From a virus, in IMG/VR virus record IMGVR_UViG_3300025305_000072, positions 1 to 32,430 of that record: a stretch of 32,430 nucleotides of DNA. One strand, given 5' to 3'. Below the pieces are notes generated by a model. It saw only the letters and a program-made list of their open reading frames with translations, was not told the origin of the DNA and did no database searches. Below, piece after piece: positions 13,060 through 22,900 of the stretch. The position numbers and the translations under genes were made by a program. The first letter of the stretch is position 1. Every line of letters begins with the position of its first letter.

Positions 13060-13577
13060 AGGCCATACCATTCGATGGGGAAATGATTGAGTTGGCCCAT
13101 GAGTTAGCTAATGACATGGGAGAGATCCACAACTCGATCACCAAGGGAAGTGGTAATGCTGCCGGTTTTCTGGGCGAGATAGCGATCCGCAAGTATTTGG
13201 GGGCACCCCCCATGAGTACCAAGAATTACGATTTTATATACAACGGTGATCGCATAGAGGTCAAAACCAAACGACGCACGGTAAGGCCACTCGGCCATTA
13301 CGATGTATCCGTCGCCAAAACAAGTGACCATCAACGTCCCGACTGGTACTGCTTCCTGTCCCTTGAATTTGGCAGGGAAATAGATGGTCGGTATTACGAC
13401 CTTAAAAACGTGTGGTACTTGGGTGTGTTGTCATACGAAGACTTCTGGAATAGGGCGACACAGTGGAAGAAGGGTCAGGTCGATGAAAGCAATGGGTTCG
13501 TAACCCTAGTTGATATGTATAACGTCCCCATCAGGGAATTAAAATTTAAGGATGGCTTGCATGAAACGTATACTTGA
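13056..13577 (+). CDS. PD-(D/E)XK-like nuclease-fold protein (173 aa)
   Basis: Gly-Phe-Leu-Gly-Glu41 opens the fold, Tyr-Asp59-Phe-Ile-Tyr follows, then Ile-Glu68-Val-Lys70-Thr-Lys. This is the catalytic Asp...Glu-x-Lys pattern of restriction-like endonuclease folds. The family is frequent in phages, but I cannot name a substrate. The start is TTG at 13056 overlapping the previous stop (TTGA). It is separate from, and unlike, the exonuclease at 10532. Confidence 0.7.
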   Translation: MKAIPFDGEMIELAHELANDMGEIHNSITKGSGNAAGFLGEIAIRKYLGAPPMSTKNYDFIYNGDRIEVKTKRRTVRPLGHYDVSVAKTSDHQRPDWYCFLSLEFGREIDGRYYDLKNVWYLGVLSYEDFWNRATQWKKGQVDESNGFVTLVDMYNVPIRELKFKDGLHETYT

Positions 13578-13647
13578 TACGATAGGTGACCTTGGTTTTG
13601 TTGTTGCGATACTACTAGTCCTAGTCATAATGCTATCTAATCTTTGA
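13561..13647 (+). CDS. Tiny membrane peptide (28 aa)
   Basis: After a charged N-terminus of about 10 residues, the remaining 18 residues are almost entirely Val, Leu, Ile, Ala and Met, enough for one membrane helix. AAGGATGG lies 8 nt before the ATG. It overlaps the nuclease-fold gene by 17 bp and the ParB-like gene follows closely. It may be a membrane-active peptide, but expression is unproven because of its size. Confidence 0.5.
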   Translation: MKRILDTIGDLGFVVAILLVLVIMLSNL

Positions 13648-13679
13648 CCGGGAAAACGATTGAAGATCAAGGAGAAATC

Positions 13680-14603
13680 ATGATCGTACAAGAATTGTCA
13701 ATCAATGATTTGAAACCGTCCAAGGATCAAATACGCAAGACATTCAATGAGGAAGAATTGAATGATCTTGCGGAATCATTAAGGGCAGAGGGACAGCAAG
13801 TCCCAATTAAGGTAAGGCCGAATGGATCAGGGTACGAGATAGTCTTTGGGCACAGAAGAGTGGCAGCCTCCAAGCTGGCAGGCTTCACGACGGTGCTAGG
13901 TATTGTTGAAGATTCGGATGACGAGGCGGCACTCGTCCAACAAACGTTGGAAAACGAAGCGCGTCAGGATGTTCCCTACCTTGAGAAGGCGAAGGGATAC
14001 CAGAATCTTTTAGATCAACTGGGATGCAGTGTATATAAATTGTCAAAAAGAATAGGGGTGCCGCACAATACCGTCATGGATGCTTTGAATGTTCTGGAGG
14101 GCCATCGACATGGCGTTATTGCTAACAACACCATCAAGAATAAATCTACCCTAAGTGCTGGTAGGACTGCTGAGATTGTTGTAAAAGTGAAGGGTAGTTG
14201 GGAAGAAAAGAAAAATATGGCTGATAAATCCAACACGGAAGAGTTGTCGCAGGTGCAGCTTCGTGAAGTAATTACGGAATACAACAAGGCTTCTAGTCAG
14301 GGAGAAAAAGACCGAGTCATTAAAACTCGGCACCCAAAGCTCAAGGGGTTCACCTTCCGGCAACAACTCAAGGCAGGATCACATATAGAAAATAAACAGA
14401 AGAGAGAAGAAAGGCGGGCCCAGTTAACAGATGAGCCTGTTGTTAAGGATTACACATTGGCGATCACCGCCTTCAGCGAGGCAATCCAACAGGCAGAACG
14501 CTTCCGCACAAAGTTTTCGCCAGAGGCGATACAATTTATTGAACATAAGCATGCCTTGGTCACGAAAAAAATCCTCAACCTTGAAGGACTGTTAAATGAC
14601 TAA
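13680..14603 (+). CDS. ParB/Spo0J-like protein (307 aa)
   Basis: Gly-His-Arg-Arg (57-60) is the CTP-binding box of the ParB N-terminal domain. Glu-Asn-Glu-Ala-Arg-x-Asp (91-97) is the second box. A helix-turn-helix with Leu-Ser-Lys-Arg-Ile-Gly-Val (about 121-127) follows, and the basic C-terminal half is likely helical. ParB proteins load on a specific site and spread; phage versions can act in partition, regulation or as nucleases. No ParA ATPase is seen, so it is an orphan here. The ATG at 13680 after AAGGAG is preferred over a TTG at 13644. Confidence 0.8.
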   Translation: MIVQELSINDLKPSKDQIRKTFNEEELNDLAESLRAEGQQVPIKVRPNGSGYEIVFGHRRVAASKLAGFTTVLGIVEDSDDEAALVQQTLENEARQDVPYLEKAKGYQNLLDQLGCSVYKLSKRIGVPHNTVMDALNVLEGHRHGVIANNTIKNKSTLSAGRTAEIVVKVKGSWEEKKNMADKSNTEELSQVQLREVITEYNKASSQGEKDRVIKTRHPKLKGFTFRQQLKAGSHIENKQKREERRAQLTDEPVVKDYTLAITAFSEAIQQAERFRTKFSPEAIQFIEHKHALVTKKILNLEGLLND

Positions 14604-15033
14604 AATCCCATATTATGAACAATGCAAGATTGCCTACTTCGATGCTCTCTACGCGGCGATACGCCTACATGCCCAAGGGAAAGGTCGAGCGAAGACAAAG
14701 AAGAAACTTTGGACTAATGTTATGGATATGTGGGACCAAGAAAGTGACATCCCGGCACCTACTCTTAGTTGGCTTAACAACCATCATCCAGAGTTTCATC
14801 AATGGTGTCTTAAACAAAATAAATTAATTCTTGACTGCAACGAAGGTCTTTTCGTTCCCACCAACAAGGAAGAAATTGATCATTGGGTCACATTTGTTCA
14901 GAAGCCAAGGCAAGAAGGATGCGCCCGATCTAATAACGGGCAACAAGATCTGATTGCCGAGAAAAACCCTGAAGCGTCTCGCGGGTTATTCAGGACGGTA
15001 CTTCAAGCATTGCTGCCACCACCGAATCATTAA
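14596..15033 (+). CDS. Unknown protein (145 aa)
   Basis: I do not recognise it. It has a basic segment (Arg-Ala-Lys-Thr-Lys-Lys-Lys near residues 31-37) and Trp/His-rich stretches (Trp-Leu-Asn-Asn-His-His, Trp-Cys-Leu-Lys). It overlaps the ParB-like gene by 8 bp, which suggests coupled translation. Confidence 0.65.
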   Translation: MTKIPYYEQCKIAYFDALYAAIRLHAQGKGRAKTKKKLWTNVMDMWDQESDIPAPTLSWLNNHHPEFHQWCLKQNKLILDCNEGLFVPTNKEEIDHWVTFVQKPRQEGCARSNNGQQDLIAEKNPEASRGLFRTVLQALLPPPNH

Positions 15034-15048
15034 TAAGAGGTACATGCT

Positions 15049-15207
15049 ATGCGAAGAACAATCCGAATCATGTTCGCGTGTCTGACCATTGGTATCAGGC
15101 ATGCTTTCCAGTACGGCTGGCTAGCTGCACATACGCACTGGCTTCTCGAAAGATCGAGGCACCAGTTCGAGATTGTCGAATTTGCCTGTGAAAGTGGAGA
15201 GGAGTGA
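15049..15207 (+). CDS. Small protein, last gene of rightward operon (52 aa)
   Basis: The sequence is rich in Arg, His and Trp, with an amphipathic or weakly hydrophobic middle and an acidic end. AAGAGG is 8 nt before the ATG. It converges with the leftward virion/lysis operon, leaving only 13 bp between stop codons. A weak hairpin (15219-15223 with 15236-15240) followed by TTT may end the transcript. Confidence 0.55.
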   Translation: MRRTIRIMFACLTIGIRHAFQYGWLAAHTHWLLERSRHQFEIVEFACESGEE

Positions 15208-15220
15208 GGTCAGCCCCGGC

Positions 15221-15529
15221 CTACCAAGGAGGAGCTAGGCTTTCGGTGGTCGGGGTGCGCTGCTCTGCGACCTCTGCGCTAACCTGCGCCTTCATGTCGT
15301 CGAGATCGACCTTGCTTTCCACCCATCCCTGCACGTCGCTTTCCGTAAGGTTTGCGAAAGGGATAAACGGTGAACCCTCTTCATAGTGGAAGTTGGATGT
15401 CCCGATCACTGAGGAACTGACCCCGTCTTCGCTTCCCGTGAAACGCCAATGGACAACAAAGACAACGTCCTGCTGTCCCTCGCTTTCCTTTTTGCATTCA
15501 AGTTGTACAAAATCCCATGCGTAATCCAT
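15221..15529 (-). CDS. DUF7936-like phage protein (102 aa)
   Basis: The order of features fits a small phage family I know from marine phages: Val-His-Trp-Arg in the first third, then Phe-Ile-Pro-Phe-x-x-Leu-Thr-Glu-x-x-Val-x-Gly-Trp-Val, and a Pro-Trp terminus. Its function is unknown; in such genomes it often sits near structural genes, as it does here, last in the leftward virion and lysis operon. Confidence 0.7.
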   Translation of the reverse strand: MDYAWDFVQLECKKESEGQQDVVFVVHWRFTGSEDGVSSSVIGTSNFHYEEGSPFIPFANLTESDVQGWVESKVDLDDMKAQVSAEVAEQRTPTTESLAPPW

Positions 15530-15540
15530 GTGTGCTCCAG

Positions 15541-16167
15541 TTATTTTATCAGTAACGCAATTCCGGCCCCGGCAACAACATAAGGAACTGCACCTCCAAG
15601 TTTACTCAAGAAGCTGGAATTGGCTACCCTCTTCCATGCATCAGACTCTTCGTTGAGCGCAGTGATCTCAACCCTGAGTGCCTCATTCACCTTTTTCTCC
15701 AGCAGCCACATCGAATCTAGAACTACGATCCTACCTTGGAGCAGGAGGTTATCTGCTTCGAGTGTCTGGACCTGTACCTGATAGGCCGCCACCTCTTCTT
15801 GATGGTCTGATTCGACCCCATCCAGAATCACTTCTAATCCCTCGTAAGCCTGTAGGCTGTCTCGTAGGGTTTCGATGCCCTCGCTGAAGCTCCTAGAGGC
15901 TGCTGAGGCCACTGTGATCGCTTCGGAGCGTACCTGAGCTAGTGAGTCGTGGACCTGTGCCAGACTATCGAGGAGTGCCTCGTATCCTTCGTTGGCTTCC
16001 TCGACCTGTCGCTCAAGTTCGATACGTTCTTCTTCCAGAATCTTGACACGAACTTCTGCCGCGATTGCGTCAGACTTGGCACCACTCACATAGTTGTACC
16101 CGAGCCCCAGTAAGAGGATGACCCCGGCAATTGCAAGTATTGATTTCAGGTTCACGTTCTGTCCCAT
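15541..16167 (-). CDS. Spanin-like coiled-coil protein (208 aa)
   Basis: An N-terminal hydrophobic helix (residues about 9-28) is followed by a long heptad-rich, acidic coiled coil (about 35-185). A second hydrophobic helix lies at the C-terminus (about 190-207). With the endolysin and holin genes directly upstream, a role in disrupting the outer membrane is likely. A normal inner-membrane spanin lacks the C-terminal helix, and no lipobox cysteine is seen, so it is neither a classical two-component nor a classical unimolecular spanin. It overlaps the endolysin gene by 16 bp. Confidence 0.6.
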   Translation of the reverse strand: MGQNVNLKSILAIAGVILLLGLGYNYVSGAKSDAIAAEVRVKILEEERIELERQVEEANEGYEALLDSLAQVHDSLAQVRSEAITVASAASRSFSEGIETLRDSLQAYEGLEVILDGVESDHQEEVAAYQVQVQTLEADNLLLQGRIVVLDSMWLLEKKVNEALRVEITALNEESDAWKRVANSSFLSKLGGAVPYVVAGAGIALLIK

Positions 16168-16613
16168 CTGGCTGGAGCAGGTCTTCCGATCATACCCCTG
16201 ATGTCCACATGTGTGAATGTATGGTACCTGCCCAAGCCAAGTAAGTCGCTTTCGGGGTGCCCCTCGATAAGGTCGGCCAGTTCCGATGGGCTCGTGCCCA
16301 CCTTAACGATGTCGGCTGCGCCCAGTGTCAGGTGCATCGAGTTTGCCACACCACCTACGACCCTGTTGTAGTCGGCATCCCTGAACCAGCTATTGATAAG
16401 TACCGGGGCAACGCCACCTTCTTCTCGTACCCATTCGAGTACGTCGATCAGCCGGTACGCATTACTGAGCATCCATAGTGGAGGTGCAGAAAGGGATACC
16501 CCTTGATTAACTCTGCCTACGTCGCTGATTTCCAGTGCGGAAAAGTTCTTTATGCACCGATCTGCAAGGCGTGAGTTGCAGGTCGAGACCCATTCATTCT
16601 TCGTCATCTTCAC
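16152..16613 (-). CDS. M15-type peptidase endolysin (153 aa)
   Basis: Ser-Met-His94-Leu...Gly-Ala-Ala-Asp101-Ile and His135-Val-Asp137 are the zinc-binding motifs of Peptidase_M15_3 enzymes, which cut peptide cross-links of peptidoglycan. A Trp-Phe-Arg-x-x-x-Tyr-Asn-x-x-Val-Gly-Gly-Val segment upstream completes the family pattern. No signal peptide is evident, so export depends on a holin. The start is GTG at 16613 or ATG at 16607; both overlap the holin gene. Confidence 0.85.
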   Translation of the reverse strand: MKMTKNEWVSTCNSRLADRCIKNFSALEISDVGRVNQGVSLSAPPLWMLSNAYRLIDVLEWVREEGGVAPVLINSWFRDADYNRVVGGVANSMHLTLGAADIVKVGTSPSELADLIEGHPESDLLGLGRYHTFTHVDIRGMIGRPAPARWDRT

Positions 16614-16911
16614 GGAACCTTGGATCGTTGTCCAACAGGTCTGGTTGCCGTGGACGCTTGACTGCCTCTGCTATGCCGGACGCTACTGCACCGACCTGTG
16701 GTCCCAGATACTGTGCGACCCGTGGGCCGCCAGCCCATGCCAACAATCCAACCGCCAAGCTGCCCATAAGAACGTAGGCAGGTTCGGGTACGTCCCAAAC
16801 GATGGAGTCAAGTACGATAATTACACCGATAAATATTAGCGATGCGGTCAACAGGGTTCTGGCTGCACTCAGGCTCCCACGTTCGTCCGTGAGTATTTCC
16901 TTGATAGCCAT
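16594..16911 (-). CDS. Holin-like membrane protein (105 aa)
   Basis: Two to three hydrophobic segments (about 18-38, 45-62 and a weaker one to 85) are followed by a charged, acidic C-terminus. Size, topology and the place just before the endolysin fit a holin that times inner-membrane permeabilisation. GAGAGG precedes the ATG. The stop of the giant gene abuts its start. Confidence 0.7.
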   Translation of the reverse strand: MAIKEILTDERGSLSAARTLLTASLIFIGVIIVLDSIVWDVPEPAYVLMGSLAVGLLAWAGGPRVAQYLGPQVGAVASGIAEAVKRPRQPDLLDNDPRFREDDEE

Positions 16912-19900
16912 CTACGGCCTCTCGCCTAACACCTGTTCTATTAAATCTCTGTCTTCTCTGATGTCTGCCATTATATCCAGCATTTCCCGCAAGTGGTCGT
17001 CCCGTGTTTCAATCATTCGGTACAACATGCTTCGCTTGCCTTTTTCAGAGAGGTCGCGCCTTTCAAGCAAGTCATCACGGTCCTCTCGCCATTCGTCCAT
17101 GAATCTCTTCATATGACTCAAGCGGTCCTTATGGCGTAAATACTCTTCGTGTTTTTCCTCGTATTCTTGCGCCTTGCCCTCTGGTCCGTAACGACGCCTC
17201 TTCTCGATCTGGCCTAATGTGGTTACAATTTTATTAACATCTTCCAGCATTTCGTAAAAGTCTTCTTGGTAGCCACCGCCCCTTGCGGGATCAAATAAAA
17301 GGTCGCCAAGCATAGGGGTATTGACAAGCGTTTGGGTATTGAAACCCGACTCGCGCCCTCGTCTATCAAGGGGAGACAAGCCAACTATCTCACCAATCAA
17401 CGGGATCGGGAAGTCGGCTGCCGTTCCTACGATATTATCGTCGTGAAATTCGGCGGCAATACGATCTGCTGTTGCCAGCCCATACGCCCCTATCGTTCCA
17501 AAGTATTGGCGTAGCATGTATTCCAGTTTCATTGGCGATGTAAGAAAATCCGCATTCCTGACGAGTGGAATCTTGTTGATGCCACCGGACAGTTTCTTGC
17601 TAAGATAACTGGTGTATGGATTGAACTGTTCAGGGGCAGATACACTTTCCGACATCCATGATGGTACGATCCTGTCTCGTTGGAATACGTCCCTGTTGTT
17701 CATTGCGTCCCACACGGGACGTATGATCTGGGGTCTCAAGTCGAGACTGAGGGATGCCTGTACTTGACGCTTTACTTCACCCCTTACATCCCTGAAATCA
17801 TGTTCTTCTTCCACAATAGCACGGGCTATCTGTTCAGGGATCGTCTTATACAGAACACCTACTTCAAACGGAATCGGGATCTTGACGCCCGGCATCCCAT
17901 CTCCGAGAGGTATAAGCCACCAATCATTTTTCATGTCCTCTCTGGCGTTCTTGTATTCCTCCTCGTCATGCATAGCCATGTAATAGAGAAGTGTCATACT
18001 TGAGATAAACAAGCCTCTTCCGAGTACAACGCCCGCACGTCTCGCTTGATGCAACCCTGAGTCCGGGCGAATTCTTTTTTCGTTCGACAATATACCGGGC
18101 GCATCATAGGCACCCAAATGTGTTCGGGCCATGACATCAAGACCTTGGATTCGGCCATTCAGGAATGGTGCCATGGATGTTATGATACTGAACAACGGGT
18201 TGGACCCACGACGGCCATAGTTGATAATCTCCATGGCCTCCAATGTTGCCTGCGCCGCATTGCCATCTGTTTGTGCCATTACCGTATCGTAGACGGCCAT
18301 GCGGGTAGCCACCTCGGACTGTTTTGACATGCGGCCCAAAGCGTCCCATGCCAGTAAAGTAATATCTATGGGACTTGACCATTTCATCTCGCCCTTTGAA
18401 AGCATCTTGACGGTCGTTGCCGTCGATCTTGACGGGTCGGGTGACCAGTCAACACCGATTCCTAGTCCTCGTTTTTCCGCCTTCTCTACAATATCGGGAT
18501 CAATGACATTTTGTAGTGTCTTGAATATCAACTCCATTCCGCCACCGAACGTGACGGAAGCCTGCATACTGTCCCTTATGATGTTCTTTAACTGGAATGC
18601 CGGTGATCGAGTTACCAACTCACGCAACAATGTCGAAGATCCGACAACAATTCTGGAGAGACCCCTGTTAAGTCTTTCGCTCTCGCCAAGGACGGGTATC
18701 TTCCCGAAAAAGTCCTCTATCATTTGACGGGGACTCAAGGCTACGGACATTGCTGATTTCGCCAGCATAGCGTCCGCAACCAGATATTCTTGCTCGGAGC
18801 CATTTTCAAGGATATTGGTTTCGAGCTTGATTTCGTTCGCCTCCAATTTCTTATGGTCTTGCAAGATATCTTCTAATTCTTCGCGGGTTGCGTTCGGCAG
18901 ACGTTCCCTGACCTTAGCCAAGTCAGCTTTATATGTACTCTCGGTAATCCCCTTGGTCTTGACAATGAGTGATGTATCCCAGCCCTTGGCCTCGGCAATC
19001 TTTTTCTGCCTTCTCCTTATTTTCTCGATAGCATCAATCTCTGCTTTAAGCTCTTGCACTTCACTATAGCTTGGATGCTGAGATTCTTCTGTAATCTGTT
19101 TTTGCCCCATCGCGTCATCTATACGCTTCTTGAGAGCGTTGTATCTCCTGCGCTTCCATGCAGGAACGACGGCTAATCTAATGGCGGTACCGGAATTAAC
19201 CTCGTCACGCATTGTCCGGCTTGCCGCAATGTTTTCCATTGATTGTTCAAGAATGGTCCGCACATTCTTGGTTACATTAAAAATTAGGTTGTCATTAATC
19301 TCGTGGAAGCTGCCATCGAGATATTTATCGATAAGGGGGTCGCCTCTTACCGGCTCTCCTCCATGGTTGTCATACGCCGTCTCTGCGTCCTTCTTCTCCT
19401 GCTCTCTCTTCTGGTACTCTTCATTATTTATGTTGACCAATGTGCCGTCACTCGCCAGTGCGTCTGGATGTTTTTTGCCTTCGGGATCAACCGGGTCTTC
19501 TTTCACATAGAATGGGATATAGGGCATTGACTGCATGAAATCCTTGCGCGATTCGGAAACCAGCCCGGCGTCATGTGCAAACTGGATCAGGTGCCAATTG
19601 AAATCAGCATATTCCCGTTCAAATTTCAGGGCAGCAAGTGATGGTTTATCTCCATCTCCGGCCTCCCGGTTAACCCGATCTATTGTAGCAGCTACCTCAT
19701 TATACCCCTTGTCTAACACATCTGTTGTTTCAGACTGATGTACCTTTCCTACTACAACGTCGTAAAAACTACCCTTTAGGGTGCCGTCCTTGAGTCTTCT
19801 TGTATTACGTTCTTCTTCCGGCCATTTTTTGCCCTTCTTACGAGGGTTTGCCCTTTCGTACAGGGCGTTCAGTTCCCTTATCCTCGTTTCAAGATCGAGA

Positions 19901-22900
19901 GCGAGATCGGCTTGGTTCTCTCTTCGGGCCATGATGAGATCATTGTGCGCCGATCTCATTGCGGTTTGGATTCCTTCCACTCGACGCATTGTCATATAGG
20001 TCATGACCATTCTTTGGGCATCACCAACCTTTATCTCGCCCCACGGCCATTTCCTGCCGGGTCCATCAATCTCAACAATGGTTTTGAATATCTCGTTAAG
20101 ACCCTTTACGGCCCTTCCCTCTCTTGTGAGTGGGACGTGCTGGAAGCCGCCTTTGACATAGCTGATCATCCCGTATTTCATAATGCCGGGAATAAAGTTC
20201 AATGCATTGTCAGCAAATCGCCATGCCGCTATCGCCGAATTCTCGGCAAGTACGCCTAGCGTGGTACCGTAACGCTTGACTTCCTTGTCATACGACTTCT
20301 TGCTCGACAGCCACTGGAAAATACGCTTGTCCATAAGGCGGCCCCTGAGCATCTCTTTTTTGGTGCGCGTGATGGCTTCCTCTAATTGGGCACCATTTTC
20401 TATTGTATTGCCGTCAGGGTCTTGGAGAGTCATTCCGTCTATAACTTGCTTGCCTCCGGGATCTAGTTCCGCCGTTATGATCCCCATGTCAGCAAATTCC
20501 TGTAGCAACAACTCTTCTTTCTCTGACATGACAGAGCTATTATGACCAAACCGGAAACTGCGGAGATCTCTCGGTGATACTGGCATACGGTAGGCGAGGG
20601 CTCGACCGTCCTTTATCCTGAAATAGGCGTCAAGGGCGGCTGGCCCAACATTGCCGTCCTCTAGTGCAGCCAAATTGAGTACCGACAAGGACGTTTTTGG
20701 TGTACCGTCGATATCTGCCCGTGCCCTGAAGTCGTTGATAAGAGAATCTAGAAGAGATTCCGTGGGTTTTTTCTGTGATTCCTCGGCAGCGTCAACTCTC
20801 GACATAACGATTCTGTCGGCAACCTCTTCTATCTTATCCCTGTCTTTTGTCTTGATTGCCCGAATTAACTCTTTCACGTCTTCAGGCTTGGCACGATCAA
20901 TAAGCTGAAGGTCTGCTGCCTTGCGCTCCAGCCTGCCCTCCCGCTCCCTGCGATCAACCAGTTCCCTGTTCTGGATCTTCTCGAAAACTCTTATGACGGG
21001 AAGGATATCGGTATCTTGTGCAGCCCCGGCCATTGCCTTGAATCGTCCCCTCAACTCACGCTTGATCTTGCCTATCGCCCCAACAGATTTTGCCGCCGGG
21101 ATCTTGCCCTGAGCGAGTGCGTCCAAGATGTGTACGGAAGTCTCTTCTGTAAGGTCGGCATCCGTTTTATCTTGATATCCCTGTACATCCCTCACCCATT
21201 CGCGCCAAGTAAGGCCCTCGGCAGCGGCGTCCGGGTCAACTTCTACGGGAACCTTGGTGTGGCCGAATTTCTCTAGGGCCTTTCGTTCCCATACCTTCAT
21301 GTTTTTGAGTATGTGGATATGGGCACCCTCATGTGCCACGGCATGTTTCATGAGGTCATCAATATTGGCATCAGTAATCTTGCCAAACTCTCGTGCGATC
21401 TGTGAAAGATTGAATGTGATCTGATTGCCGTAATTCTGTAGAGAGGAAACTGCGCCGTTCGTATAGGCTGGCCTATATATTGGCTTGTTATTCTTATCCA
21501 ACTTGAGCTTGGGCCTGCCGTTCTCCATTACTACATTGCCCGTTTTCGGGTCCGTCTCCATCTCAAAGGCACCCAAGAAGGTGACATCCTCAACTTGCTT
21601 TCCAAGAAGTTCAGCATTTTGTTCTATCTCGAAAACTATTTCTGTTTCGTTGGGAAGCCCGGCCTCCTTGATATATTTTATTGCTATATTTCTCCATTCC
21701 TTGATGGTCTTGCCTGCCACGACCAGATTATCAACATCCTGCTTGCTTTCATGAGGCGATTTAGGAATAGCTCCCTCTTGTTTTTGTAGTCTCCTGAGTT
21801 CTTTGCGTCTTAGTAAATTCTCCCTGCCTATAGGACTTTTATCTTGTTGTTGTTGGGAGCCAAGAACGCGCTCAAAAACTGTCATCTTCTGAGCGTCACT
21901 CAGATTGCTCCACGAAAGATCATTGCCGACCGCATCATTCATCACCCGTTGGAAGGCTTTTGTTCGGGTCGGGTTCTTGGGTACGTCGTAGTTCTTTGCC
22001 TCAAGCGTTGCCTTGATAAGCTCTACGTCCACCGGCTTACCCGCCTTGACAAGGTTATCGTAAATCTCTTTTACTTTTTTGAATGCCGGTTCGGCAAGTA
22101 CCGTGGTCCAAGGCCCGGCATAAACCCTGTCCCTTCGTACAGGCTTGTCCTGTGACTTACTGTCCTCCAGCTTCCTATCGGTTTCGGGAATGGATCTAAT
22201 GTTTATAATTTGATCCAAGGCACTACTTGCATTCTTGGCATCTAACAAGGACTTAACCGTATTCTCAACTTCCCCGATGGACATGTCAGTGTCCCGTGGT
22301 CTACCGCTCAATTCTGCGATAAGGGCAGCCTGTTCCGGTGTCGCACCTATCCGGTCAGCAATAAGCTCTGGCGATTCCTGATCATTCTCCAGATTAGCGA
22401 GCCTTTGTTCTATCTCGGCTCTATCGACACCCTTATTTTCTATCTGTAATTCCAACGCCACTTTTTGCAGATTAACGCCTTCTTGCCCGGAAACGGTTTC
22501 GGTCATCGGGGTTCTACTGTACTCAATTCCCCGACCTTCGTATTCCAGATGCACGCCCGCAGGCTTCTTGTATTTGGTTTCTTCGAGTAACGCTGCTTCC
22601 TTTTCTTTGAGGATCTGCATTTTTTCGGACACGGCTGCTTGCTTCTGTTCCGCCTCTTCACGCAATTGCTCTAAGGCTTCCGGCGACAGTTCCCCGTCCT
22701 GAGCTTGTTGTCTTGCTTCGGCCCTCTTCTTGGACGATTCCTTCTCTGGGTACCTCCGACGGTACTCATCGAGGCGTGCCTTGGCATCAACATAACGGCC
22801 TTCGTGGTAGTCGAGGAGCGCCAGACGTTCGAGTTCTAATTTCATTTCCTCCGTGCGGAGGAGGTTCTGCTCGTACTTGTTCTCGTCTATCCTTTCTTCC

